A stretch of 64,000 nt of DNA from Peltaster fructicola (taxonomy: Eukaryota > Ascomycota > Dothideomycetes), in contig CP051141.1 in the NCBI GenBank assembly GCA_001592805.2, forward strand, positions 124,001 to 188,000, given 5' to 3'. A program made the position numbers and the translations under genes. The notes under the pieces were generated by a model that did not search any database, was not told the origin of the DNA, and saw only the letters and a program-made list of their open reading frames with translations. This document shows, piece by piece, positions 22,031 through 31,018 of this stretch. Within the stretch, counting starts at the first letter, position 1. The number at the start of each line of letters is the position of its first letter.

Positions 22031-22248
22031 CCGGCATGACTTTCGAATGAGCTACGAATGGCTTGATGATAGATTGACGAGCCTGATATCTTTGCTATTG
22101 GTCCCTATGTTACAGACGGCCTTGTTAAACAATGCACGAGCATGCGGGTTCTGCGCTTTTGATCCACCTGCGTTGCAGTCATACCTCTTCGACAACGAAC
22201 AGCTTCACGATACCTGTATGAGAAACACGATTTGCATAGTCAATATCT

Positions 22249-23232
22249 CTAGCTGGCTCCATACTTCTTCAGCAACCTGTGCATGATTTGAGTGGCGCCA
22301 CTCTTGTAGCTGCCTCCAAACATGGCATAATGGTTAAGATGATGGTAAAGCTCGTACAGCGCCACTCGATCATCGTATTCTTCCACAGGCTCGTCCTTGG
22401 GTTTCAGCTTGTGATACTCTTCGATGAACGATCCACCAAAGCCTCCGAACATCTTCATGATGCCCAGTTCGTACTCAGAATGTGCGTAGCACGCGCTCGA
22501 GTCGTAAATAACGTCTTCTGCCTGCGACATGCCTGGCAGCTTACCGAAGCCTGCATTACCACTCCATAGGTCGCCGTGCACCACGACTGGCTGTATGCCT
22601 TTGCCGTTGTTGATGTGATCGTCTCCTATCAGCCGTGGTACGACCTCGTTGCACACACGGTTTACAATCATGACGAGCTGGTCATCCCGTCCATTCGAGG
22701 AACTACTGCGGTCTACAATGAATCTCAGCCGACAATCAGCGTAGAACTTCGCCCAGGACGGGTGGTAACTGTTCTTCTGAGACGTATTGCCACAGCACGT
22801 CTTAACGGGAAAGCCGAACTGTGGTTGGTCGTAGCCCTTAGGCACAGGAGCTGGTGTTGTATGCAGTTGTGCCAACTTCGCAGCAAGTGTGGTCTTTGAA
22901 CCAGCACGTCCGCCGCTCATGTCTAGGAATTCAGTGACCAGGAAGCTCTTGTCGCTCTGTTGTGCTAGTTTGCCATGGCCGAATGACTTGGGCGCAAGTC
23001 CCGGAACTGCAGCTGCAAGTGCATTAAGACTCTCATGCTCGCCACGAAACATAGTCACAGCTTCATCACCACTCCCCGTCTTGACGAAGTAGGCCGTCGT
23101 GCTACCATCTGGGAGTTTTGCAATTATCTTGGATGTGGTAGCAGTGCTACAACCGCCACCTCCTGCTGAGGACGACGTGGCAGTGGCTGCATCGAGGGAG
23201 AGAAGTGAGAGGATGGCTGAGTCGACGGACAT
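22249..23232 (-). CDS. Fructosamine-3-kinase family protein (ketosamine-3-kinase-like)
   Basis: These kinases phosphorylate sugar adducts on protein amines (fructosamine, ribulosamine), destabilising them, and so repair glycated protein in the cytosol. 327 residues from ATG 23232 (MSVDSAILSLL) in one exon. The catalytic-loop signature HGDLWSGNAGF is present around residue 215, followed by the family's Y-D-S-S-A-C-Y-A-H-S-E-Y-E-L segment. The N-lobe has an acidic Glu in the FRGEHESL helix and a nucleotide-binding lysine in AYFVKTGSG. Length fits the family (about 300-330). It lies 294 bp head to head with MAG2. The exact sugar substrate cannot be told from sequence. Confidence 0.9.
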   Translation of the reverse strand: MSVDSAILSLLSLDAATATSSSAGGGGCSTATTSKIIAKLPDGSTTAYFVKTGSGDEAVTMFRGEHESLNALAAAVPGLAPKSFGHGKLAQQSDKSFLVTEFLDMSGGRAGSKTTLAAKLAQLHTTPAPVPKGYDQPQFGFPVKTCCGNTSQKNSYHPSWAKFYADCRLRFIVDRSSSSNGRDDQLVMIVNRVCNEVVPRLIGDDHINNGKGIQPVVVHGDLWSGNAGFGKLPGMSQAEDVIYDSSACYAHSEYELGIMKMFGGFGGSFIEEYHKLKPKDEPVEEYDDRVALYELYHHLNHYAMFGGSYKSGATQIMHRLLKKYGAS

Positions 23233-23526
23233 TGCAAGGGAATAGAAGGTTTGAGATGGACTTAGCCTCGAATGTGGGATGATGCTCTGTTGCACGAGCT
23301 ACCTTCATACGCATGCAGGAGCTCAAAGCAATCATGCTGAGGCAATTGGGTAGTTGATAGACCGCACGTGACCGTCGTCAGAGTCGCCCCGCGAGCTTCA
23401 TGAATCACGGTTGTCCCTAAGCATTCTCGTCCTCACTACTACAACCTCCCTTCAAGGGTTGTTGCTCGATGCTATTTGCTAGCAAATATCGACCGCTACG
23501 ACGATTGCTCTTCTCTGGGTCCGACC

Positions 23527-25606
23527 ATGTCGCAACCCGCGCCATCCAAGCAGCCGAGCAAGACACCCTCCACTTCTAGTCAGGCACCCTCAGGACCTTC
23601 GATCACTCAGCAGTACTTCTCGTCTGGTGAAACGCGTCGATCCAGTCTCACACGCCAAATCAGTAGCAACAGCACGCCGAGAAACGCGCAGACGAGCAAG
23701 CCGAAGCACAAGAGCAGCAAGCGTTTCAAGGCACTGCCGGACGATGATGACACTGCTGAGACGTTCAGCATGCAGAATCCACATGGCCGTCGTGGCCAAC
23801 AGAGCATCACACATTTGATGCAGTTTGCTCTTCCTCCAAGACCAACATCCTCGTCATACAGTAGAGGCGTATCGCAGAACGTGAAGAGGAAGACTTGGGG
23901 CATGGGAAGTGGTTATCATGCTGTAGACAAGGCAAGGTATGTCAATTGAAGAGAGATCAGTGCAACGCTGATCATGTAGATATATCAACGCGAACTATCG
24001 CTTCATTGTCTCGCCACAGGGTCATTACCACGAGCAGGCAAAGGATGCTGACGTCCACCTTGATTGGAACGATGTCTTGCAGGTAGTGGCGTCGTCTAAG
24101 ACACAGAACTCATCTTGTCCTATCTGCTTAGGTGAACCCACAGCACCACGCATGGCAAAGTGTGGACATATCTTCTGTCTGCCATGTCTCATACGGTACA
24201 TGCACTCCGACGAGCCGGCCACCACATCAAGCACTCAAGAGAAGAAGGCTCGCTGGAAGAAGTGCCCGATCTGCTGGGACAGCATATACATCTCCGAGAC
24301 TCGACCTGTGAGGTGGTACGCTGGCTCTGAGAACGATCCACCGCGCGAGGACGGAGACGTTGTGCTACGTCTGGTGAAGAGGAAGGCAGACAGCACTCTG
24401 GCAATGCCTCGAGAAAGCGCGGACCCGCTGCTGAATGGCGAAGACATCCCTTGGTACTTTGCTGCCGAGGTTATGGACTATGCTCGTATCATGAAGGGCA
24501 GTGAGGACTACATGATGGAGCAATACGACGAAGCCATTGCTGCTGTTGAGCAGATGGAGCGAGAAGATGAGCTGATGTTCGGCGAGGATACAGAGTGGAC
24601 CGGTCGAGCGAAGCGAATGTTGCGAGAGGCGAAAGACAAAGTCAAGGGTATTGGGTGTGCTCCTGCCTATCTTCAGCGCCCAGTGCCAGCAGTGCCGCAG
24701 CCAGTCGTGGAACGCTGGGACGAGGAGGATATCAAACAAGACGACACAATTCCCAGGACACTCTCCGAAATGCGACAACGACAGTTCGAGAAGCCTCTTC
24801 CCTTGGAGTACCTATTCTATCACGCCATACAACACTACTATCTTTCACCTTTGGACATCAGGATTCTTAAAGCAGCCTTTGGGTCATACAACAACTTTCC
24901 ATCCTCCATCTTACCACGTGTCGACCGTGTCAGCGCAGGCCATGTCGTCGATGATGAGCTGCGGAAGCGTGTCAAGTATCTGTCTCATCTTCCACACGGC
25001 TGCGAGGTCGGCTTTCTGGAGTGCGACTGGACCGACACTGTGCCTGCGTCTGTACTTGCGGAATTCGACACCCAGATCAAGAAGCGACGATCACGTAATC
25101 AAGAGAAAGAGGCTCGTGAGGAGAAAGACCGCATACGGATCCAGAAGGACGAGGAGAAGGAGTTCGCAGCTCTGAGGCGTACTCGACGACCGAGCGTATC
25201 TTTCACATCATTCTCGGCAGAACAGCTGCCGACCCTGTCAGAGTCAATGACAGACGGATCTGCACCGCTGGCGACGAGCCCGCCATGGCCAAGACGAGCC
25301 AACACAGGCTTCACGTCTCTGGCATCACCTTCGACATCACCATCGGCACACAGAACGGTCTGGGGAACTGCAGCGATTGCACCATCGAGTCCAGAGGCGA
25401 ATGCGACGCTACCTAGTGATGCCGACTTTACTCATGAGGGCGATGGCTGGCTACAGGATTGGGAGAAGGATCTGCTGTCAGATCATGACTTGGCAGCACA
25501 GGTAGAGGCCCTCGAAATCACCGCAAAGCCTGTGATTGGGAAGAAAGGCAAGAAGAACAAGAAGATCACGCTGATGAGCACAGGCAACAACCGTAGAGGT
25601 GCTTAG
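23527..25606 (+). CDS. MAG2: RING-finger ubiquitin ligase, Mag2/RNF10 family
   Basis: In yeast Mag2 monoubiquitinates uS3 of stalled 40S ribosomes and starts decay of non-functional 18S rRNA; RNF10 does similar work in animals. Exons 23527-23936 and 23980-25606, with a 43-nt GTATGT..TAG intron, give 678 residues. The N-terminal 110 residues are Ser/Pro/Gln rich. A conserved block, RYINANYRFIVSPQGHY, leads to the RING: C-P-I-C-L-G, C-G-H-I-F-C-L-P-C-L and, after a spacer, K-K-C-P-I-C-W-D (about residues 185-245). The RNF10 homology continues through a coiled Glu-rich stretch and the LEYLFYHAIQHYYLSPLDIRIL motif. The C-terminus ends in a Lys-rich tail. The ligand set looks complete, so the ligase should be active. 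Confidence 0.9.
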
Positions 25607-25773
25607 TTCGGTTGCTTTAATGCATGTAGGATTTATGAAGCAATGATTGTTTCTGCTCAGTCTTGGCGAAGTGTCTTATCCATACTGTGAAGACTAGTAC
25701 AGGCTACAGCTTCTCGTATAAGCAATGCTTTGCAACGACTGACTTGTGTGTAGTAGCTAGGCGTTCAGCCCAG

Positions 25774-26388
25774 TCAGCCATGACGTGGGACGTCAATCCC
25801 CCAACTGACGACTGAGACATCAGCTTCGTCCTCCCATGGGCCAGTCTCCTGCACGTCCTGCATGTCGTTCTTGTTTGCCTCCGCGTCGTTCGTCTTCGAC
25901 TTCTTCATGCTTCTACTGTCCTTCTTTGCCTTGCGAGTGCATGCGTCCGAGGTGATAAGGTAGCGGTTATGGGCCCAGCGAAAGTGTGTCTTGACCTTGT
26001 CCATGGCACTTTTGGGCGTAGACAAGCCTTTGACAAGGTGACGAATGTTATGGTCGAGGCTACTGTACAGCAATAGGATGGCTTCGATGACACGTCGGTC
26101 TTGTGCTTCGTACTCCTTGCGGTCAATTTCATACTGAGCTTTCGCAAGAGTACGTTGTCGAGTGTCACCAGCATGCTGAATTACCGAGCCGAAGCCGCCG
26201 ACGGATGGATACTGTTGCGGACAGGCCATGAGCTTTTCGCAACCTGAGAAGAGGTTGGTATATTCCTTCTGCTCTGCGACAGCTTCAAATTGAGGCAACC
26301 ACTTATCGTAGTTGACGTCGCCAAGAAGACGCTCAACAGTGACAGTCTTGCCATTCTTCATGAGGACGTGAAGATGGGTGTCGGCCAT
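25774..26388 (-). mobile_element. Solitary Copia-type Gag-like ORF (possible exapted gene)
   Basis: A 204-codon ORF from ATG 26388 resembles the Gag capsid region of Ty1/Copia LTR retrotransposons (UBN2/DUF4219-like): an LLGDVNYDKWLPQFEAVAE start, a helical middle, and a C-terminus rich in Lys, Ser and acidic residues without a zinc knuckle. The reading frame looks whole. I see no adjacent integrase, reverse transcriptase, protease or LTR: the 3' neighbour is MAG2 and the 5' neighbour WDR70, each within about 250 bp. It is therefore either the remnant of an old insertion or a domesticated Gag gene. Age cannot be set from this window; absence of flanking repeats suggests old. Confidence 0.5.
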
Positions 26389-26599
26389 TGCTGTGGTCTG
26401 CCTGAATGGATCGTGTTCAAGAGTGTGGTTGGAAGAAATGAACAGTAGAGAGATAGAAGAAGGTTAGCATAGATCTGTTTACCCACCATTCACTCGACGT
26501 CTGCGGAACATGAAGCACCGTCTTCACCTATCCATTAATATTATGCAAGTCACTTCCTCAACCGATTCACTTCTCGGTCGATTCACTTTCTCAGTCATA

Positions 26600-28360
26600 T
26601 CATTGCTTCTGCTTCTTCCTATCAGGAGCATCCTGCTCGTCATCATCGCTCAGCTCAGCATATATCGTCTTTGGCTGCGTCGTCTTCCAAGCATTTGTGA
26701 ATAGCGGATCGCTCTCGGCCTTCTCAGCATACTTTAGCAGCGCCTCTCGTGGATCTTCTTCTCGCAGCGACGACAATGGGATCTGTGTACGAACATATTC
26801 CTCGTCGGGATTGTTGCGAGCGAAAGGTGTCTGCACAGGTTGATGTGGTCGTCGTGGATCTCGGCTTTTGCCAGATGCTGTGAGGCCGATCGTAGGATGT
26901 CGAGATCCATATGTTGTGCCAGATCGTGCGCCGCCCGTCTCGAATGTGTCGCCTGAGACGCCCTCTGCTATGTCTGTCGTGAAGTTTGGATCGTCGTCTA
27001 GATGGCGTCGCTTTGGTGCTCGGGACATTACATCCTTGGCGCCTCCCATAGATGTCTCAGGGTTGTAGAGCACGTGGGTTTCTGCATTAGCTGAGCCAGT
27101 CAGGATCTGGTTGAGTCTGGCATGCCACTCTACCACGATCAACGCTGAGCCTGGAGTGACAGGTGTGACATGCTCTGGCCTCAGGGTTGCAGGATTCAGG
27201 ATGTGCAGATGCCCAGTTTCTGAACCCGTCACAATGTACGCGGAGTTTGGCGAGAAAGTGATGTTGGTCGTCGAATACTGCGCTGATGTCGACGGATGCG
27301 CAACAGTCGCTATAGGCAGCTTAAACTTGCGAGTATCCCAGGTCTTGATTGTGTTGTCACCGCCACGAGTAACAACAAGTCGGCCGTCAGCACTGATGTC
27401 CAGACCGCTCGTCCATGTATTGGCTTCATGTGCATCGCGAATCTCTGCCGCAGGTCTTGTGTGTGGTCCATCGCCGGACCACATGATCAAGCTACCATCA
27501 TATGCAGCAGACACCAGTATGTTGTTGCCGCCCTGCATCGGACTACCCCAAGCAACAGCAGTCATCCTTGTCCTTCCTGCTGAGCCTGCCGCTTTACATT
27601 TGTGCACGATAACCTCACGCTGAGATCGCGGATTGTTGATGTCCCATATTCGCAGTGTACTGTCTGTGCTGGCAGTCACACATACATTGCGATCGACGGG
27701 ATTCCATGCTGCAGTCGTGACCTCAGATATGTGACCCTTCGTATTGTGCATGTCTCGCAGGTACATGTCGCCCTTCACGAACTCACATAGAGTCTCTCCA
27801 TCTCTTGATATGACTCGGGCTTGTGGTAATGCTGTGGCTACCAGAATGTGGTTGGCCGAATTTGGATTGAATTGTGCTCGGTGAATGGGATGTGTCTCGC
27901 TATTCTCAGAGTTCTTCTGCTCGGTGGGGTCGACAGATTTGAATGCTCGTATGGTTGTGGGTGTCATAGAGGCGAAGTCGTGGAACTTGAGCGTGCAGTC
28001 TGTAGAGCCTGTTACCATTCTTCCACCAGAGTTGTCTAGTGTGATTGAGGTCACTGCTCGCTGGTGTGTCTTGAGTATCATCTCGTGCGAGACAGGGTAT
28101 TCGTCTTCATCATCATCGTCGTCATCGTCGTCGTCTTCATCATCGCTGTCGTCGTCTGACTTGGGAGTCTTGTCTTTCGTCTTGCCATCTTCCTTTGTTG
28201 TTGAGCCCTGCTGCAATGTTCTATGTGGACCAGAAGATCGCTTGCTGAGCTCTATCTGTCTCTTCACATTGGCCTCTCTCTTCTGCTTGCCAAACGAAGT
28301 GGTGCCGAGAAAGCTCTGCAGCTGGTCGTCTTCGGCGATTTCTGGTTCACTGTCGCTCAT
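26600..28360 (-). CDS. WD40 protein, WDR70 family
   Basis: WDR70 is a nuclear WD40 protein; in fission yeast and human cells it works with the CRL4-Ddb1 ligase in histone H2B ubiquitination and DNA end resection. A single exon of 586 residues starts at ATG 28360. The N-terminus (about 1-90) is charged, with an acidic run of about 20 Asp/Glu coded by a GAT/GAC-type trinucleotide tract. Seven WD40 blades follow (about 95-420; e.g. GSTDCTLKFHD, STDSTLRIWD, GGDNTIKTWD). The C-terminal 150 residues match the WDR70 tail, with a basic nuclear signal (APKRRHLDDDPNF) and the PFARNNPDEEYVRTQIPL motif. Identity strong from the tail; function from homology. Confidence 0.88.
   Translation of the reverse strand: MSDSEPEIAEDDQLQSFLGTTSFGKQKREANVKRQIELSKRSSGPHRTLQQGSTTKEDGKTKDKTPKSDDDSDDEDDDDDDDDDEDEYPVSHEMILKTHQRAVTSITLDNSGGRMVTGSTDCTLKFHDFASMTPTTIRAFKSVDPTEQKNSENSETHPIHRAQFNPNSANHILVATALPQARVISRDGETLCEFVKGDMYLRDMHNTKGHISEVTTAAWNPVDRNVCVTASTDSTLRIWDINNPRSQREVIVHKCKAAGSAGRTRMTAVAWGSPMQGGNNILVSAAYDGSLIMWSGDGPHTRPAAEIRDAHEANTWTSGLDISADGRLVVTRGGDNTIKTWDTRKFKLPIATVAHPSTSAQYSTTNITFSPNSAYIVTGSETGHLHILNPATLRPEHVTPVTPGSALIVVEWHARLNQILTGSANAETHVLYNPETSMGGAKDVMSRAPKRRHLDDDPNFTTDIAEGVSGDTFETGGARSGTTYGSRHPTIGLTASGKSRDPRRPHQPVQTPFARNNPDEEYVRTQIPLSSLREEDPREALLKYAEKAESDPLFTNAWKTTQPKTIYAELSDDDEQDAPDRKKQKQ
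28106..28162. repeat. Trinucleotide tract coding a poly-Asp/Glu run in WDR70
   Basis: An imperfect (TCG/TCA/TCT)n tract on the plus strand, read on the minus strand as mixed GAC, GAT and GAA codons. Mixed codons suggest a run kept for acidity rather than recent slippage, but length may vary between strains. Confidence 0.75.
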
Positions 28361-28709
28361 GATGAATGCAGCAGCAAATGGAATGTGCGAGTGCGTGAAC
28401 AGGACGGAAGAGCTTGGAACCACTTACGAAGTGCCCAGTCGTGCTTGCGCGGTGGGCAGTCCTACAGTATGTGTGGTGAAGTCAACTTCGTGCGCAAGCT
28501 TGAAAGTCTATCAAGCTACGATGAGTCAGCATTGACAATGTCTCGGCAGCGACTATAACGTGCCTTCGTGCTGCATCAGAAGCCTTACATCGTTGGCTGC
28601 ATGATCAAGAGTGCGGCAACGGACGGCTCAAGTTGCTGGCTATGCCATGCTTGGTTACGAACGCTGCCATGAGATGCAGAGAAGGTTGCAGGCCTGCCCG
28701 TATTATACA

Positions 28710-30662
28710 TTACTTGTGTCCATTGCTCCGATTACCCAAGTACTTTTCCATGAAGCTGACATAGTCATACTTGGGAATATCCCGATCCTCCTTAAGATCT
28801 GGTCCACGATGTTGCGGCATCTCATCCATAAGCTTCTGCACAACATCGTCTGGAATGAGTGAATGCGTCAAGTCGAGCTCCGTGACATACGGCTTGCCAT
28901 CTGCGACCTCTCGGAAGCTCTCAAAGACTTGCTCTGCCGTGTTCTGATCCTCTGTGACGTTGACCATGAACCTGATGAATTGCTCGAAGCTGACACTGCC
29001 GGTCTTGCCAGAAACGTCCATGAATGTGTCGTGCATCTCGTGCTCGTCATAGACCAATCCTAGACTTGCGAGCGCGGCGGAGAACTCGAGCTCTTGCAGG
29101 CTGTTCGAAAGGTCGCGGTCAAAGTGCCGGAATACTGACTCGAACTCCTCGAGCTGGATAGGCGTGAGATTGGTCATGTTTCGGGCTACCATCTGATTGT
29201 CCAGGAAAGCCAGCTTCTTCTGGACACTCGATTTGACGAGGCTGAGCTCGTACACTAGCTCTTCATATGTGTAGGTCGTGTAGTCGTTCTCTTCAATGTT
29301 CGCTTCTTGACATTGTTGGTCGAGCTTCTCGATGACTTGTAAGTATTGATCAAGAGGTGCTAGATGCTTCGCTACTTGTGTTGTGTCGGCACGTTGCTCT
29401 TCGACGTCACCTTCCAGTGCTGAAACACTCATGCTGATTGTGCTGAGTGCCAGAGCAAAGTCGTTAGCTTTATCTGCGAATGTGCGTCGCAGGTTGTTCT
29501 TAATATCTCGGATGTTGTTGTTTATGCTCTGGCTACGCTCTCGCTCGGCCTGCATGAGGCCGTTCCATGCTCTGTCCAGATACTCCAGGCTGAGATCAGC
29601 AGGAGGTGTGTATGGCTTGAGCTGATATGTGCTCAACTTTGTCTTGATGTTGCCCAGTAGGCCAGCCAGCTCGCTCTTCTCCGCTGCCCATGCACGCTTT
29701 TCCTTCTGTTTATAGGTTGTAAACTTCCTACTCTGGTCTTTGCCGTCAGTGTAGGTGCCATCAAATTGTGCATGCTCCCAGTGCTCGTGCTGCTTCGCGA
29801 CTTCTTGCAACAGTGCCTTCATGCGTCTTTCGTAGTTGTTCTGCATCTCCCATGTGCCCTGCATGTTGCTGACGAACTTCTCCACTCGTCGGCCTGCGTT
29901 CTCGACCTTCTCCATATGCGAAAAGGCATGAAACCAGTACGCGATGTATGTCATCATAGATCGCTCGTCCGGTCGAGGCACATCGCAGACATCCTCCACA
30001 TCTAGTAGATCTGGGATGCCAATCTCTTTTGATGCGATGTCGAAAGCGAGCTGCATATTTCCACGATGATCTGATTTGTCCAGCTTGTCGAAATCGATCA
30101 GATCTGGTCTGTGAATGTCGAGCAGAGCGCAGAAGGCTAGACCATCGTTCCAGCTTCCTGAGAAGTCTGTAACCGAGACCTCTTCGTAGCATGCAGTCTT
30201 GCGCTGACACCACAATAGTAAACCTTCTCTTGCACTCAGGCCTTGATCGTTGATATCGCTGATCGTGAAACGCAGAATCAAGGTCCATACCAGACCTAGG
30301 ATGATCTTGCGATTGCCATCCACAATGTCCTCCGCTCCAATGTTCGTCAGCTGGATCTTCCGGCTCTTGATGAAGTCGAGGGCTATGTTTACATTCTCAA
30401 AGCGTTGTACTCGTAACTTCGGTCGTGCTGCATATCGACCGAGGGATTCTTGTGATAGTATCTCGAGCAGATGTATTAATGCTACTCCATCGGACAGGTC
30501 ATGGACCAGATCGTTGAGGTGGACATTGCGAGCGGAGAGTTTGTTATTGAGCCTGCGGGCAGTGTTAGATGTTGCTATAGCATGTGTAGAAGCTCCGTCA
30601 TACCACTTGCCGAACGTCTTCTCTTGCACTCTCACCCAGCTCTGCTCGAGCAGAACCGCCAT
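28710..30662 (-). CDS. Alpha-actinin-like actin crosslinker
   Basis: Fungal alpha-actinin (Ain1/AcnA) crosslinks F-actin at septation sites and hyphal tips. From ATG 30662 (MAVLLEQSW) two calponin-homology domains fill about residues 8-225: EKTFGKW, LNNKLSARN, LSDGVALIHLLEIL, then REGLLLWCQRKT and FSGSWNDGLAFCALLDIHRPDL. Two short spectrin-like coiled regions follow (about 230-480). EF-hand-like segments occupy the last 140 residues, with DRDLSNSLQELEF. A 51-nt intron (30603-30553; GTATGA..CTAAC..GCAG) splits the KW|LNNKL motif. Being a multiple of three without stops, it is invisible as a frame break; 633 residues result. Codons 5' of 30662 depend on a GTG start and are not used. Length matches fungal homologues (about 620-650). 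Confidence 0.93.
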   Translation of the reverse strand: MAVLLEQSWVRVQEKTFGKWYDGASTHAIATSNTARRLNNKLSARNVHLNDLVHDLSDGVALIHLLEILSQESLGRYAARPKLRVQRFENVNIALDFIKSRKIQLTNIGAEDIVDGNRKIILGLVWTLILRFTISDINDQGLSAREGLLLWCQRKTACYEEVSVTDFSGSWNDGLAFCALLDIHRPDLIDFDKLDKSDHRGNMQLAFDIASKEIGIPDLLDVEDVCDVPRPDERSMMTYIAYWFHAFSHMEKVENAGRRVEKFVSNMQGTWEMQNNYERRMKALLQEVAKQHEHWEHAQFDGTYTDGKDQSRKFTTYKQKEKRAWAAEKSELAGLLGNIKTKLSTYQLKPYTPPADLSLEYLDRAWNGLMQAERERSQSINNNIRDIKNNLRRTFADKANDFALALSTISMSVSALEGDVEEQRADTTQVAKHLAPLDQYLQVIEKLDQQCQEANIEENDYTTYTYEELVYELSLVKSSVQKKLAFLDNQMVARNMTNLTPIQLEEFESVFRHFDRDLSNSLQELEFSAALASLGLVYDEHEMHDTFMDVSGKTGSVSFEQFIRFMVNVTEDQNTAEQVFESFREVADGKPYVTELDLTHSLIPDDVVQKLMDEMPQHRGPDLKEDRDIPKYDYVSFMEKYLGNRSNGHK

Positions 30663-31018
30663 GCTATTGATGGACGAGATGCTCGAGTACACATTGATGT
30701 TAGACGATGAACACTATCCAAGCGATGCCGCAGAGGTGATTTGAAAGGCTAGTCTGCGTCGATCAGGAGTGCTAGAACACTAATTGATAGTTGGTGGTAA
30801 CTGGTGAAGCCATTCAAGATGCTATTCCCGTGGCAACAAATAAACAGCTAGACCCCACAGTATACAGCGATCAAGCAGGGGTCCATCACTTGCCATGCAT
30901 TACGACATGGAGTGATTGTTGTTATGTGTAATTACATGGGATTATGGTCTATGGGTGTATATAGTGTTATGTCATGGTTGTATCTCGTGATCAGACATTC
31001 ATGCGCCTATGATCCTGA
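30663..31018. other. Intergenic, about 355 bp
   Basis: AT-richer DNA with TATG and GTGTATATAG stretches between the alpha-actinin promoter side and the CRIB gene's 3' end. No gene or repeat seen. Confidence 0.4.
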
